Source: Spirochaetota bacterium
GTDB lineage: Bacteria; Spirochaetota; Brachyspiria; Brachyspirales; JACRPF01
Assembly (NCBI GenBank): GCA_016214035.1
Contig: JACRPF010000007.1
Location: forward strand, 62,001 to 126,000
DNA length: 64,000 nt
Direction: 5' to 3'
Shown: piece by piece, positions 40,047 to 49,723 of the stretch
Numbering within the stretch: position 1 is the first letter of the stretch
Layout of the letters: each line of letters opens with the position of its first letter
Translations under genes and position numbers: made by a program
Notes under the pieces: model-generated
What the model was told of the DNA's origin: nothing
Seen by the model: the letters and a program-made list of their open reading frames with translations, nothing else
Databases searched by the model: none

Positions 40047-42812
40047 TCATATCGCTTGAGCGCAGCGGTCGCAGAGTTCCGGCTGTTCTTTTATGGTACC
40101 CACGCTCACGCGATGTGTCCAGCAGCGTGAGCATTTCGGCGCTTGGGAAACTACCGCCGACATCACGCACAATGCCCCGTCAACGCTGTTCTCCGGCGGC
40201 GTATCGGTAAGTTTTACCGCGCTGACGATGAATACCTCGTTGAGCTTATCAGCCATGGATGCTATCAATGCCTTGGTCGCATCATCCTTGGGCATTATCA
40301 GAATCTCGCCCTCAAGCGATTTTCCGATAATGCCTTGAGCGCGCGCCACTTCGAGCACCTTAAGCGCCTCGTCGCGAAGTTTGAACACGGTGTCCCACTT
40401 CGCCTCAAGCGTTTTATCGATAAGCGATGCATCCGACGGTATCCAGAGCAGTGTCTGCACCGGTGCGGCATTCTCGCCTTTGTACGAGCGATACACTTCC
40501 TCGGACGTGAACGGCAGCACCGGGGCAACCACACGGACAAGTGCTTCAAGTATCGCATAGAGCACCGTCTGAGCGCTCCGCCGTGTCACCGATTTCTTGC
40601 CGTCACAGTACAGCCTGTCTTTGAGTATATCGAAATAGGTGCTGGATAGCTCCGTATTGCAGTAGTTCACCAACCGCTGATAATAGAGATGAAAATCATA
40701 CGAGTTCAGCTTATCCGCTGCTTCCTTCAGGAATGAATGCAATCGGGAAAGCTCCAGACGGTCCACTTCAGTGAGGTCTTTCACCGCCACGGTATCGTTC
40801 GCCGGATCAAAGTCGCCGATGTTGCCGAGGAGATACCGGAACGTATTGCGTATCTTACGGTATGATTCGGCTGTCTTGTCGAGGAGTTCCTTTCCAAGAC
40901 GAAGGTCCTCTTTGAAATCCTCGCTGACAACCCAGAGCCTGAGTATGTCGGCGCCGTATACCTTGGTTACTTCGTCGGGCGACACCGCATTGCCGGCGCT
41001 TTTGTGCATCGCCTTACCCTGCGCGTCGAGCATCCAGCCGACCGTGATGACATTTTTATACGACGGTGCGTTCCTGAGCGCCATCGCCGGCCAGAGTGCC
41101 GCTTGAAACCAGCCGCGGTACTGGTCGTTCCCTTCTATATACACATCCGCCGGCACCGAAAGTTCTTCCCGTGTCTCAAGTACCGCAAAGCTCGATACGC
41201 CGGCATCGAACCACACGTCAAGGATGTCTCCTTCTTTTTCAAAATCAGTTCCGCCACAGGAGCATTTTGTTCCCGCAGGAAGGAGTTCGCTCACTGGAAG
41301 CGAGAACCACACTTCGACGCCGTGCTTTTTTACAAGCTGCGAAAAATGTGCGACACTTTCTTTGGTGAGCAGATTCTTGCCGCATTTTTTACAGTAGAAC
41401 GCAGGTATCGGCACGCCCCACGCGCGCTGACGTGACAGACACCAGTCCGGACCGTTGGCTATCATATTTTTCATCCGCACATCGCCCCATGACGGCACCC
41501 AGGTGACGTCCTTTGTCGCCTCTACGGTGCGGTTGCGCAAGTCATTGTGGTCTTTCTTGAAAAACCACTGTTCGGTTGCGCGGAATATGAGCGGCGATTT
41601 GCACCGCCAGCAGTGCGGATACGTATGTGTTATCTTTTCGGTAAAATAAAGCACGTTCTTTTCTTTGAGGAGCTCTATCACTTTCGGATTGGCTTCCCAG
41701 ACGCTTACGCCTACCATGTGCGGAAACTCATCCGTATATTTACCCTGATGATCCACCGGCGAGAGCACCGGCAGGCCGTATTTCAATCCGGTCTGATAGT
41801 CATCCTGTCCGTGTCCCGGAGCGGTGTGAACCACACCCGAACCTGTATCGAGTGTGACGTATTCCGCGAAAACCACGCGCGATTCTCGGTCAAGGAACGG
41901 ATGACGGATCGTTAAATCCTCTACTTCCTTAAGCGTAAGAGCAACCGTTTCCACGCTGTTTTTGTCTATGCTTTTTTTACTCAGTACGCTGTCAAGCAGA
42001 TCCTTTGCAAGCACACACCAGTCACCTTCCATCTTAGCGGCGACATATTCAAAGTTGCCGTTGAACGCGCAGGCGGTATTGGCCGCAAGCGTCCACGGTG
42101 TCGTGGTCCATATCATCACATAATTTTTCGCGTTCGCGGTCTTTGCGTTCGCGGGTTTGACAAGCGGGAACTTCACGAATATCGACGGCGAGGTATGGTC
42201 GCTGTACTCCATCTCCGCTTCCGCAAGTGCCGTCTCGCATTCCGGACACCAGTGTATCGGCTTGAGACCGCGGTACACATAGCCTTCATCCACAAGGCGC
42301 GAGAACACATCGACGATGGCCGCTTCATATTCAGGGCTCATCGTCATGTACGGATGCTCCCAGTCTCCGATGCAGCCGAGACGCTTGAACTGTTCGCGCT
42401 GCACATTGACGAATTTACCCGCAGTCTCGCGGCATATACGGCGCAGCGTTTCAAGCGGTACCGTCTTTTTCTTTTCCTTGAGTTCCTTCACAACGCGGTG
42501 TTCGATGGGTAAACCATGGCAGTCCCAGCCGGGAACGAACGGTGTGTCGAAACCGCAGAGCGACTTATACCGGACTATGATATCCTTGAGTATTTTGTTG
42601 AGCGCCGTTCCCATGTGTATATCGCCGTTGGCGTACGGGGGACCGTCGTGCAGGATGAATTTGGGTTTCCCGTTCCGCGCCTGACGCATGGCGGCATAGT
42701 AGTTCTTTTCCTGCCATGTCTTTATCTGCAGCGGCTCTTTCTGCGCGAGGTTCGCTTTCATCGGAAAAGCGGTTGACGGAAGATTTATCGTTTTGCTGAA
42801 ATCGCCGGCCAT
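40047..42812 (-). CDS. ileS: Isoleucyl-tRNA synthetase
   Basis: A 921-residue class I synthetase. The HIGH-type motif is DIHMGTALNKI (about residue 66). The KMSKS loop reads KAMHKSAGN (about 602-606), a variant seen in many bacteria. The CP1 editing domain lies between, with TTTPWTLAANTA. The C-terminal zinc finger CSRCWTHRV...LCDRCAQ identifies the bacterial (ileS1-type) form. An AAGGTAG site precedes the ATG. The leader has an unusual 5' hairpin. Confidence 0.97.
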   Translation of the reverse strand: MAGDFSKTINLPSTAFPMKANLAQKEPLQIKTWQEKNYYAAMRQARNGKPKFILHDGPPYANGDIHMGTALNKILKDIIVRYKSLCGFDTPFVPGWDCHGLPIEHRVVKELKEKKKTVPLETLRRICRETAGKFVNVQREQFKRLGCIGDWEHPYMTMSPEYEAAIVDVFSRLVDEGYVYRGLKPIHWCPECETALAEAEMEYSDHTSPSIFVKFPLVKPANAKTANAKNYVMIWTTTPWTLAANTACAFNGNFEYVAAKMEGDWCVLAKDLLDSVLSKKSIDKNSVETVALTLKEVEDLTIRHPFLDRESRVVFAEYVTLDTGSGVVHTAPGHGQDDYQTGLKYGLPVLSPVDHQGKYTDEFPHMVGVSVWEANPKVIELLKEKNVLYFTEKITHTYPHCWRCKSPLIFRATEQWFFKKDHNDLRNRTVEATKDVTWVPSWGDVRMKNMIANGPDWCLSRQRAWGVPIPAFYCKKCGKNLLTKESVAHFSQLVKKHGVEVWFSLPVSELLPAGTKCSCGGTDFEKEGDILDVWFDAGVSSFAVLETREELSVPADVYIEGNDQYRGWFQAALWPAMALRNAPSYKNVITVGWMLDAQGKAMHKSAGNAVSPDEVTKVYGADILRLWVVSEDFKEDLRLGKELLDKTAESYRKIRNTFRYLLGNIGDFDPANDTVAVKDLTEVDRLELSRLHSFLKEAADKLNSYDFHLYYQRLVNYCNTELSSTYFDILKDRLYCDGKKSVTRRSAQTVLYAILEALVRVVAPVLPFTSEEVYRSYKGENAAPVQTLLWIPSDASLIDKTLEAKWDTVFKLRDEALKVLEVARAQGIIGKSLEGEILIMPKDDATKALIASMADKLNEVFIVSAVKLTDTPPENSVDGALCVMSAVVSQAPKCSRCWTHRVSVGTIKEQPELCDRCAQAI

Positions 42813-42862
42813 AATACTACCTTCTTTGAGAGACTTTCGTCTTCATGTTTTATTTTTCAGAT

Positions 42863-42882
42863 AAAAAACCCGCGTTTCGGGT
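42863..42882 (-). terminator. Terminator-like hairpin at the 5' end of the ileS transcript
   Basis: On the minus strand ACCCG-AAACG-CGGGT is followed by TTTTTT. It starts within a base or two of the predicted ileS transcription start. It is either a very early intrinsic terminator or a 5' stabilising stem-loop. Confidence 0.5.
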
Positions 42883-42889
42883 GCGGCAT

Positions 42890-42918
42890 ATTATAGAGGA
42901 AAGGCGGGGAAATATCAA
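42890..42918 (-). promoter_or_regulatory. Promoter of ileS
   Basis: On the minus strand TTGATA (42918-42913) and TATAAT (42895-42890) are 17 bp apart. The start site would be near 42883, giving a leader of about 70 nt. Confidence 0.65.
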
Positions 42919-43043
42919 CCAAAAATCATCCCGCCGCAGCAGATAGCGCGGTCACCCGGCTTCCGGAAAATGTCACCATAATCCTACTGCAAAATGCGGA
43001 TAATGCTGTATAGTGATACAGATAATTTCACCGGAGGAATGCC

Positions 43044-45854
43044 ATGCGTTCTATCTTCATACTTGCTTTTGCGATACTAATGCCATGCTTCGCCGCACAG
43101 GAAAATATCGCCGCAAACACCGCAGTGACTGTAAGTTCAGTACATCCCGGTACGGACGGAAAAAACCTCACTGACGGCAAAAAATGGGACGGCAAGAACA
43201 GCAGATGGGTAAGCGCAGCCTTCGACACCGCACCGTGGTTCGTTATCGACCTTGGAAAAGAGATGACCTTTAACTGCGTGACGTTTGCATTTTACAAGGG
43301 ATACCCGAGCACTGATTTTGATATCGATGTCTGGGCCGAGAACTCCTGGAAAACGATACGGAATGTCCGCGGCAATGCTTCCGAAGAATGTCAGATATTC
43401 CTGCCGAACATTACCGCATCGAAACTACGGTTCAGACAGCTCCGCGGCGCGTCGGACAGCATGGCGCGTGTCTATGAATGTGAAATTACAAAAGAGCGCC
43501 TTCATATCAGCACCATGCTCAATGCGGAGGACGGCATAATCGACGCGACCAAAGCTCCTCAGGTGACCATCAGCAATGTAACGGATACACCTGCGGCGAT
43601 AACCGTCAACGCGGAAATTACCCCGCTCACCGATGTCGGTTCCGCATCACGTGAACCGGCAAAGACCATCGATATCGCAAATGCCATCGTGTATAAACTC
43701 CCGCTGCCGAAACACTACGGCATTTACCGGTATACGATAACACTGAGCACTGCGGACGGATATACGAAGACCATGAAGACCGGTGTCTATTACACGCCGA
43801 CGAATGCATGGAAAAGTCCTGTATCATCGCCGTTCGGATTGCACTGGAAAGGCGTATCCGCCGCATCATATCGCAAGCTCGGCATACCGTGGCTTCGCTC
43901 ACATGATATGCGGCTGTATTATTGGAACGGCATCGAGGATGACGACGGCAAACAGGATTGGTCGATTTTCAAAAATGCGATACAGGAATCGATTCAGTCG
44001 GATATCCCCAATGTCCTCGTTGTGGAGGGCGCACCGAAACGATATTCAACCGCATACGATGCCGATACGAACTCATGGGGAATACTCGGATACTATCCGC
44101 CATCCGACCTCGGCGCATGGTTCACTAATTATGTGTATCCGCTTGTCGACATCGCGAAATCACTGCCGCACCGCACCTATGAAATATGGAATGAGACCTG
44201 GAGCTATTATCGCTGGCGCGGATTGTACGGAACGCCCGCCGAACTCATGCATTTCAACCGGATAAACTATGAGGAGATAAAGCGGCGGGACCCGTCATCG
44301 CTGGTATTCATCACCGACACACGTCTCGGCAGAACGGACAGCGACTTGTTCTCATACGCAAAGCTCGCTGACGACATGCTTGACCTCGGGCTCCTGCGCT
44401 TCACCGATATCGCCACCTATCACGCATACGGCATGGCCTCTCAGAAATTCGTTGAAACTATAAAACAGCGGCTGTGGAACTTCGGCAGGGACATGCAGCT
44501 GTGGGATACCGAGACCGGACGATACCTCACTCCGGTAAAGATAACCCGCTCGATGGCCGATCATCGCCGGTTCGGGGCGGACAAGATATTCATCTATAAT
44601 CAGGACAGCGACGACATCGCCGAACGGTTCGCGCGCTTTTATACCCCGGATGAGGACAAGCGCCCCACTGAAGAACTTGTGGCATTCTCCGCAATGGCGC
44701 GAAACCTTGATGACGGACTTTTCCTCGGTTGCATGGAGCGCGATGGCGCATTGCTCTATCTATTTGCCAACAAAGGGTCGGCTGTCGTATGCGCAATCGC
44801 CTCCGACAAAGGCGATGCTTCAATTACCATACCGCCTGACACCAAACGCGGCGCATATCAGCTCGATATCTTCGGCAATAGGACGGTACACACCGGCAGC
44901 GCTACGGTACCGGCACAGCGGCCGCTCTATATCGTCAATCCGGCTCCGGAGTTCATACTTGAGTGCATCTCCTCTGAATTGAACACGCGTGCTTCTTTGG
45001 GAAATAAAACCATAACCGCCTCCGACATCCCCGTGTTCAGCGCAGCATCATCTGCGGCATATGCCGGTGAACTTGAAACATTCAGATTGAAACTTGCCGC
45101 CGGACGCACGAATGCATCGATGGACGGGAATGCTCTTTATGATGCGAATTTCATGCTCGATATACTTGACGGGTATCGTGTTCTCAGGGCACGGCAGGAT
45201 AAAGCACACCGCACCAATGTTAATGCCGACCTTTACCCGGTGGCTGAACTCATTGAGAAAGGCATCACCGCAAAGACAAAACAGAACGGCGCGTTACTGA
45301 ACGCCGAACGGATGCTGTCACGCGCCAGAAAATATCTGCAGTTCGCAACGGCGCTTGCCGCTGAAGGCGACGAACCCGGCAGACAGGTGATGCTTTCCAC
45401 GGCGCAATATCACCTGCAGGCTGCACGTTCATATCTGGCGAAGGAAAGCCCGTCACCGATATATTCAGCGAAGATGTATTTCCGCAGTCTTAAAAGCGAA
45501 CTGCGCAGTGATGTGTATGACTTCATCCCCGGTAAGGCACAGCCTGCTGTTGTAAGCATCGCCAATCCGTTTTCAAAGCGGATGAAAGGTGTCATCACGA
45601 TAGCGATTCCCGACGGTGTCACCGCTGATAAAACAACATTCACATACGACACTGCCCCATTCTCACGGGATAATTTCACCTGCTCCGTAAGCGCAGGAAT
45701 ATCAATGAAAAAGGGCAGCACATTTGAAATTCGGGTAACAGACACTACAGGAATCTTGGCTCATATTGCCCGCTGCCGAATTGTTGACACCATGCCGCCG
45801 GCACCGGTTTTGCTGCAAAAAAAGGCAACCGACGCTGTAACGCCCGGAAACTGA
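43044..45854 (+). CDS. Secreted glycosidase-like protein with F5/8 type C (discoidin) domain
   Basis: A 936-residue protein. The signal peptide is residues 1-18 (SIFILAFAILMPCFA). Residues about 20-150 are a discoidin carbohydrate-binding domain (WFVIDLGKEMTFNCVTF...LRFRQLRG). Residues about 260-620 look like a GH-A clan TIM barrel, with a candidate acid/base in YEIWNETWSYYRWRG (about 386) and nucleophile in LWDTETGRYL (about 490), reminiscent of GH39. Helical and beta regions complete the C-terminus. The substrate is unknown. A GGAGG precedes the ATG. Confidence 0.75.
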   Translation: MRSIFILAFAILMPCFAAQENIAANTAVTVSSVHPGTDGKNLTDGKKWDGKNSRWVSAAFDTAPWFVIDLGKEMTFNCVTFAFYKGYPSTDFDIDVWAENSWKTIRNVRGNASEECQIFLPNITASKLRFRQLRGASDSMARVYECEITKERLHISTMLNAEDGIIDATKAPQVTISNVTDTPAAITVNAEITPLTDVGSASREPAKTIDIANAIVYKLPLPKHYGIYRYTITLSTADGYTKTMKTGVYYTPTNAWKSPVSSPFGLHWKGVSAASYRKLGIPWLRSHDMRLYYWNGIEDDDGKQDWSIFKNAIQESIQSDIPNVLVVEGAPKRYSTAYDADTNSWGILGYYPPSDLGAWFTNYVYPLVDIAKSLPHRTYEIWNETWSYYRWRGLYGTPAELMHFNRINYEEIKRRDPSSLVFITDTRLGRTDSDLFSYAKLADDMLDLGLLRFTDIATYHAYGMASQKFVETIKQRLWNFGRDMQLWDTETGRYLTPVKITRSMADHRRFGADKIFIYNQDSDDIAERFARFYTPDEDKRPTEELVAFSAMARNLDDGLFLGCMERDGALLYLFANKGSAVVCAIASDKGDASITIPPDTKRGAYQLDIFGNRTVHTGSATVPAQRPLYIVNPAPEFILECISSELNTRASLGNKTITASDIPVFSAASSAAYAGELETFRLKLAAGRTNASMDGNALYDANFMLDILDGYRVLRARQDKAHRTNVNADLYPVAELIEKGITAKTKQNGALLNAERMLSRARKYLQFATALAAEGDEPGRQVMLSTAQYHLQAARSYLAKESPSPIYSAKMYFRSLKSELRSDVYDFIPGKAQPAVVSIANPFSKRMKGVITIAIPDGVTADKTTFTYDTAPFSRDNFTCSVSAGISMKKGSTFEIRVTDTTGILAHIARCRIVDTMPPAPVLLQKKATDAVTPGN

Positions 45855-45901
45855 CAGCATAATTGAATGAAAAGTGTTGGATAAATTTGACTTTTTTATA
45901 A

Positions 45902-45913
45902 ATTGTATACAAT
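45902..45913. promoter_or_regulatory. GntR-type operator candidate (ATTGTATACAAT)
   Basis: A perfect 12-bp palindrome 31 bp upstream of the SGNH gene, just downstream of a TTGACT (45887-45892) -35-like box. TTGTATACAA is a common operator type for FadR-subfamily GntR regulators, and such a regulator is the next-but-one gene. Autoregulation is inferred. Confidence 0.55.
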
Positions 45914-45943
45914 ATACAGTACACTAAATTATAGGACTTAACT

Positions 45944-46627
45944 ATGAAAATTGACTTAAAATCATCGATTCACGACAAACAGTTCCTCCATATCATCGCT
46001 TTCGGGTCATCGAACACCGCGCGGCATCTTCCCGGCATGCACTGGTTCGACGTCTTTGAACTCGGGTTCAGGCATACCTTCGGACATGCCGGTGCCTGCA
46101 TCAACAGCGGACGCGGCGGGGACACAACGGTTGATCTGCTGTCACGATTCGACCGTGACTGCGCCGCATACAAGCCGGATTTTGTGTTCATCACCATCGG
46201 CGGGAACGATGCAAACCCTGACCGGAAGCTCTCGGCAGATGCGTACCGCAAGAATCTTGTGCTTATCATACAAAAGCTCAAAGCGATGAACACATCGGTT
46301 ATCTTGCAGACCTACTATGCGCCGGACAACCGCAACATGACGCCGGATTTTATGTCGGCATTCAATGAGCGGATGAATATAGTCCGTGAGACCGCCGCTT
46401 CGATGGACACAGCACTCATCGATCACTGTGCGCGCTGGGAGCGTCTACGCGAACGCCATTATGACATCTACCGTCCGCTCATGACCGACGCCATGCATGT
46501 CAATCACTTCGGGAACATGGTGATCGGACTCGACATCGCACGCGCATTGAATCTGCTCATGCCCGACGACGCTCTTTTCATCGCTCCGCGCGCGATACAA
46601 TCGCTCATGGACAGCGAGGAGAAATAA
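45944..46627 (+). CDS. SGNH/GDSL hydrolase family protein
   Basis: A 227-residue protein. Block I is IIAFGSSNTARHLPG (catalytic Ser in GSSN, a variant of GDS), block II has NSGRGGDTT, block III TIGGNDAN, and block V DAMHVNHFGN (Asp and His). There is no signal peptide. It is probably a carbohydrate esterase. It overlaps the GntR gene by one base (TAATG), so the two are cotranscribed and possibly coregulated through the upstream palindrome. Confidence 0.88.
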   Translation: MKIDLKSSIHDKQFLHIIAFGSSNTARHLPGMHWFDVFELGFRHTFGHAGACINSGRGGDTTVDLLSRFDRDCAAYKPDFVFITIGGNDANPDRKLSADAYRKNLVLIIQKLKAMNTSVILQTYYAPDNRNMTPDFMSAFNERMNIVRETAASMDTALIDHCARWERLRERHYDIYRPLMTDAMHVNHFGNMVIGLDIARALNLLMPDDALFIAPRAIQSLMDSEEK

Positions 46628-47238
46628 TGGCGCTCACCCGCACACCGCTTGCCGGACAGGCGTACGAACATCTGCTCGATGAAATACTCAGCGGCAGACG
46701 CAAAGCGGGAGAACGGCTCAGCGAGGAATCCATCGTCAAGGATTTCGGCATCAGCCGCACACCGGCACGCGAGGCGCTTATGAGGCTTGCGGCCGACGGT
46801 GTCATCGAACGTACAGCACGGAAGGGCTGCAGGATAAAACGCATCGACCATGACGAACAGCGCGATGTGTTCATCTGCCGGGCGGAGCTTGAGGTGCTCG
46901 CGCTTACACTCGGTATCGCCAACATCAGCGACAAAGACCTCGACGCAGTTGAATCAATACTCGACAAAGCCATTGGCGATGCGTCCGGTGAATGCGCGCT
47001 GGCCGCCGATGAAGCTCTACATATCCTCATAGCACGAGCAAGCGGCAATAAAACACTGGCACGATTTCTCGACGATGCGCTCCGCATGACTAAAGCATAC
47101 CGCGCGCTCCGTCAGGCGACGAAAGACTCGGCAGCGGCGGCATCGGAACGAAGGCTTATCATCGGAGCGATACGAAGACGTAATCTGGCTGAGGCGACAC
47201 GACTATTACGTGAACATATAATGCAGGGATTACCGTAA
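46627..47238 (+). CDS. GntR-family transcriptional regulator (FCD domain)
   Basis: A 203-residue FadR-subfamily regulator. The N-terminal winged helix (about 8-72) has LSEESIVKDFGISRTPAREAL and GVIERTARKGCRI. The C-terminal FCD helical domain (about 80-200) is typical of repressors that bind small carboxylates or sugar acids. It is translationally coupled to the SGNH hydrolase gene, and the ATTGTATACAAT palindrome in front of that gene is its likely operator. Confidence 0.9.
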   Translation: MALTRTPLAGQAYEHLLDEILSGRRKAGERLSEESIVKDFGISRTPAREALMRLAADGVIERTARKGCRIKRIDHDEQRDVFICRAELEVLALTLGIANISDKDLDAVESILDKAIGDASGECALAADEALHILIARASGNKTLARFLDDALRMTKAYRALRQATKDSAAAASERRLIIGAIRRRNLAEATRLLREHIMQGLP

Positions 47239-47268
47239 GAGCTGTATCGACGCATCACTTTTTTTTTA

Positions 47269-47296
47269 TTGACCTCCGCTCGTTTGTGTATATACT
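47269..47296 (+). promoter_or_regulatory. Promoter of bioA, predicted leaderless
   Basis: TTGACC (47269-47274) and TATACT (47291-47296) are 16 bp apart. ATG 47303 begins 6 nt after the -10 box. Confidence 0.7.
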
Positions 47297-47302
47297 ATTA
47301 CT

Positions 47303-48640
47303 ATGAGCACACAGGAACTCGATAAAAAGCACATCTGGCACCCCTGCTCGCACATGCATGATTATGAGGAGCACCCCGCGCTTCCCGTGACACATGCGAA
47401 GGGCGTATGGCTCCACCTCGAAGACGGCAGAAAGATACTTGACGCGATATCGTCATGGTGGGTGAACATCTTCGGCCACTGCAACGACCGCATCGTACAC
47501 GCCATACAGAAACAGACCGCTGAACTTGAGCAGGTAATTTTTGCGAATTACACACATGCACCGGCTGCGAAACTTGCGGCGCATCTGTCAGCACTGTTCG
47601 ATGATAGACTGCCGAAAGTATTTTATGCGGATAATGGCTCGGCGGCTGTTGAGGTCGCATTGAAGATGTCATACCATTACCGGGTTAACACCGGCACACC
47701 GCTTCGCAAGAAATTCGTCTACGTCAGCGGAGCATATCACGGAGAGACAACCGGCGCATTGTCGGTCGGGGCGCTCGGTCTTTTCAAAAAAGTATATGAA
47801 CCGATGCTGATGGACACCGTTGAAGCGCCGGGGCCGGACTGCTACCGCTGCCCGCTCGGACTGAACCGCGACCTCTGTCACGCGGAATGTTTCACCGGCA
47901 TCGAGCGCGTGCTCAACGAACAGGCGGATCAAATATCGGCCGTCATCATTGAACCGATGCTTCAGGCTGCCGACGGCATGAAGATATATTCAGCGGTATT
48001 CCTCAAAAAACTCCGTGCACTTACCGCTGATCTTGGCATACATCTCATCTGCGACGAAATAGCCGCGGGGTTCGGCCGCACCGGAACGATGATGGCAACG
48101 CATCATGCCGGTATACTCCCCGACTTCGTCTGCGTATCGAAAGGGCTTACCGGCGGGTTTCTGCCGCTCTCGGCGGTGCTCACATCGGAAACGATATACA
48201 AGGCGTTCTACGCGCCGTTCAGCGAGCAGCGGTCGTTCATGCACTCTCATTCATATACAGGCAACGCCATAGCCTGCGCCGCGGCATGCGCGGTATTCGA
48301 TATATTCGGCGAAAGCAATGTGCTTGCGGAGATACGAAAGAGCGGCGCGCATATCCGTGAATGCGCCGACACTATCGCAGAACATCCGCGTGTCGGAGAG
48401 ATACGGAGCATCGGCATGGTTACGGCAATCGAGCTTGTGGCGGACAAAGAGACTAGGACATCGCTTCCGGTGAATGACCGCATCGGTTATCAGATATACC
48501 GCTATGCCGAATCCGAGGGCGTGCTCCTCAGGAACATCGGCGATGTCATCTACTTCATGCCGCCGTATACCATCACCAAAGATGAAATAAAGTTCATGAC
48601 CGATGTCGCAATAAAATCGATTCGCGCCATCTGCGGATGA
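47303..48640 (+). CDS. bioA: Adenosylmethionine-8-amino-7-oxononanoate aminotransferase
   Basis: A 445-residue class III PLP aminotransferase of biotin synthesis, converting KAPA to DAPA with SAM as amino donor. HIWHPCSHMHDYEEHP near the N-terminus and the SSWWVNIFGH segment are characteristic of BioA. The Schiff-base Lys is in VCVSKGLTGGFLPLS (about residue 281). No other bio gene is in the window. It has its own promoter with no room for a Shine-Dalgarno site. Confidence 0.93.
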   Translation: MSTQELDKKHIWHPCSHMHDYEEHPALPVTHAKGVWLHLEDGRKILDAISSWWVNIFGHCNDRIVHAIQKQTAELEQVIFANYTHAPAAKLAAHLSALFDDRLPKVFYADNGSAAVEVALKMSYHYRVNTGTPLRKKFVYVSGAYHGETTGALSVGALGLFKKVYEPMLMDTVEAPGPDCYRCPLGLNRDLCHAECFTGIERVLNEQADQISAVIIEPMLQAADGMKIYSAVFLKKLRALTADLGIHLICDEIAAGFGRTGTMMATHHAGILPDFVCVSKGLTGGFLPLSAVLTSETIYKAFYAPFSEQRSFMHSHSYTGNAIACAAACAVFDIFGESNVLAEIRKSGAHIRECADTIAEHPRVGEIRSIGMVTAIELVADKETRTSLPVNDRIGYQIYRYAESEGVLLRNIGDVIYFMPPYTITKDEIKFMTDVAIKSIRAICG

Positions 48641-48670
48641 ACATCTCCAGCGCCGCCGGAATGACAGACA

Positions 48671-49426
48671 ATGCCTATTGAAACGCTGTACACACTTGCG
48701 CTTGAATATCCCCCAAAACACGACAACAATGCATCGATCCATGATTATCATGAGATAGCGTACATCATCAAAGGTGCGGGGACGGTTGAACTTCATAGCA
48801 AGTCATATGCGGTTATGCCGGATTCCATCATCGTCATCCCGCGCACCACGCATCACCGCGAGTTGGCCGGCAAGACCGGACTGACGGTATTGTTCACCGG
48901 CATCATCATTAAGGATGATAAGATAATCCTGATACCCGCTGTAATCACCGATCCTGCATTCGCGCTTGTCTATCTCTTCCGTTCGATTCTCGAAGAGATG
49001 CATGCAAAGAATACCGCCATTATCCAGCACTATGTAAGTATCGCGGCGATGAAATTAGACCGGATTCTCAATGAAAAACCGGCTGATACAAATACATCAT
49101 ACATCGACGACTCCATCGATTTCATGAAAAAGAATTTCGCAAAGGAATTCGATATAGCCGATATCTCCCGGCGTTACAGCCTGAACAAAAACTATTTCAC
49201 CACGAAGTTCCGCGAAAAAACCGGGCGCTCGCCGGTGAAATTCCTCAACGAATTGCGCATCGATGTTGCACAGCGTCTGCTCATGAGCGGCGAAAGTGTT
49301 CAGGAAACGGCGGTTGCCGTCGGATGTCAGGACCCGTATTATTTCTCACGACTTTTCAAAAAGATCACCGGTGTCCCGCCGCAGAAGTTCAAAGATGGTG
49401 TCCCTGCAAAAAAATCAAACCATTGA
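48671..49426 (+). CDS. AraC-family transcriptional regulator with cupin sensor
   Basis: A 251-residue protein. The N-terminal cupin (about 20-80: HDYHEIAYIIKGAGTVELHSKSY, then IIVIPRTTHHRE) senses a small molecule. The C-terminal HTH pair is FDIADISRRYSLNKNYFTTKF and VQETAVAVGCQDPYYFSRLF, ending in the conserved VPPQKF. It lies 30 bp after bioA and about 300 bp before a dehydrogenase-UroD-Gfo/Idh catabolic operon, which is its more likely target. Confidence 0.9.
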   Translation: MPIETLYTLALEYPPKHDNNASIHDYHEIAYIIKGAGTVELHSKSYAVMPDSIIVIPRTTHHRELAGKTGLTVLFTGIIIKDDKIILIPAVITDPAFALVYLFRSILEEMHAKNTAIIQHYVSIAAMKLDRILNEKPADTNTSYIDDSIDFMKKNFAKEFDIADISRRYSLNKNYFTTKFREKTGRSPVKFLNELRIDVAQRLLMSGESVQETAVAVGCQDPYYFSRLFKKITGVPPQKFKDGVPAKKSNH

Positions 49427-49480
49427 ACAAAATGATATTTACCTGAATCTTTTGCTTCACTCGCATAGATTGTCTTGTCT

Positions 49481-49577
49481 CATTTACCGTCGCTCTCGCG
49501 GTGCATCCGGCACCGCTTGCGCTCGGCGTTAGCGCAGAGTAAGTACATACTCCGCGCATCCTTGCGCATATTTCCCT
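49481..49577. repeat. Dispersed hairpin-rich repeat, copy 2
   Basis: TTTACCGTCGCTCTCGC, then a GCGGTGC/GGCACCGC hairpin, GCTTGCGCTCGGCGTTAGCG, GTACAT and GCGCATCCTTGCG match the blocks of the 15966-16178 repeat in order. It is shorter by the extra hairpin modules. The rest of the gap 49427-49723 shows nothing recognisable apart from the downstream gene's ribosome site. Confidence 0.6.
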
Positions 49578-49723
49578 ATATGTGCCACCATTTAAGCCAT
49601 TGGGTCTGTAGAAAATGTTCCGCGCTAATATCTGAGTTTTGTCCATCCACTGAAAACCATCCATTCCCCACACCGGCATCCCGCTATATATTATGGATGA
49701 CTCGATTCACCAAGGACAAAGCC

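Noticed and set aside
42813-43043. T-box riboswitch upstream of ileS
   Set aside because: The predicted leader is only about 70 nt and no T-box bulge or specifier loop is recognisable.
49475-49723. N-terminal extension of the alcohol dehydrogenase
   Set aside because: It translates the hairpin repeat and has no dehydrogenase similarity; ATG 49724 with AAGGA matches the family start.
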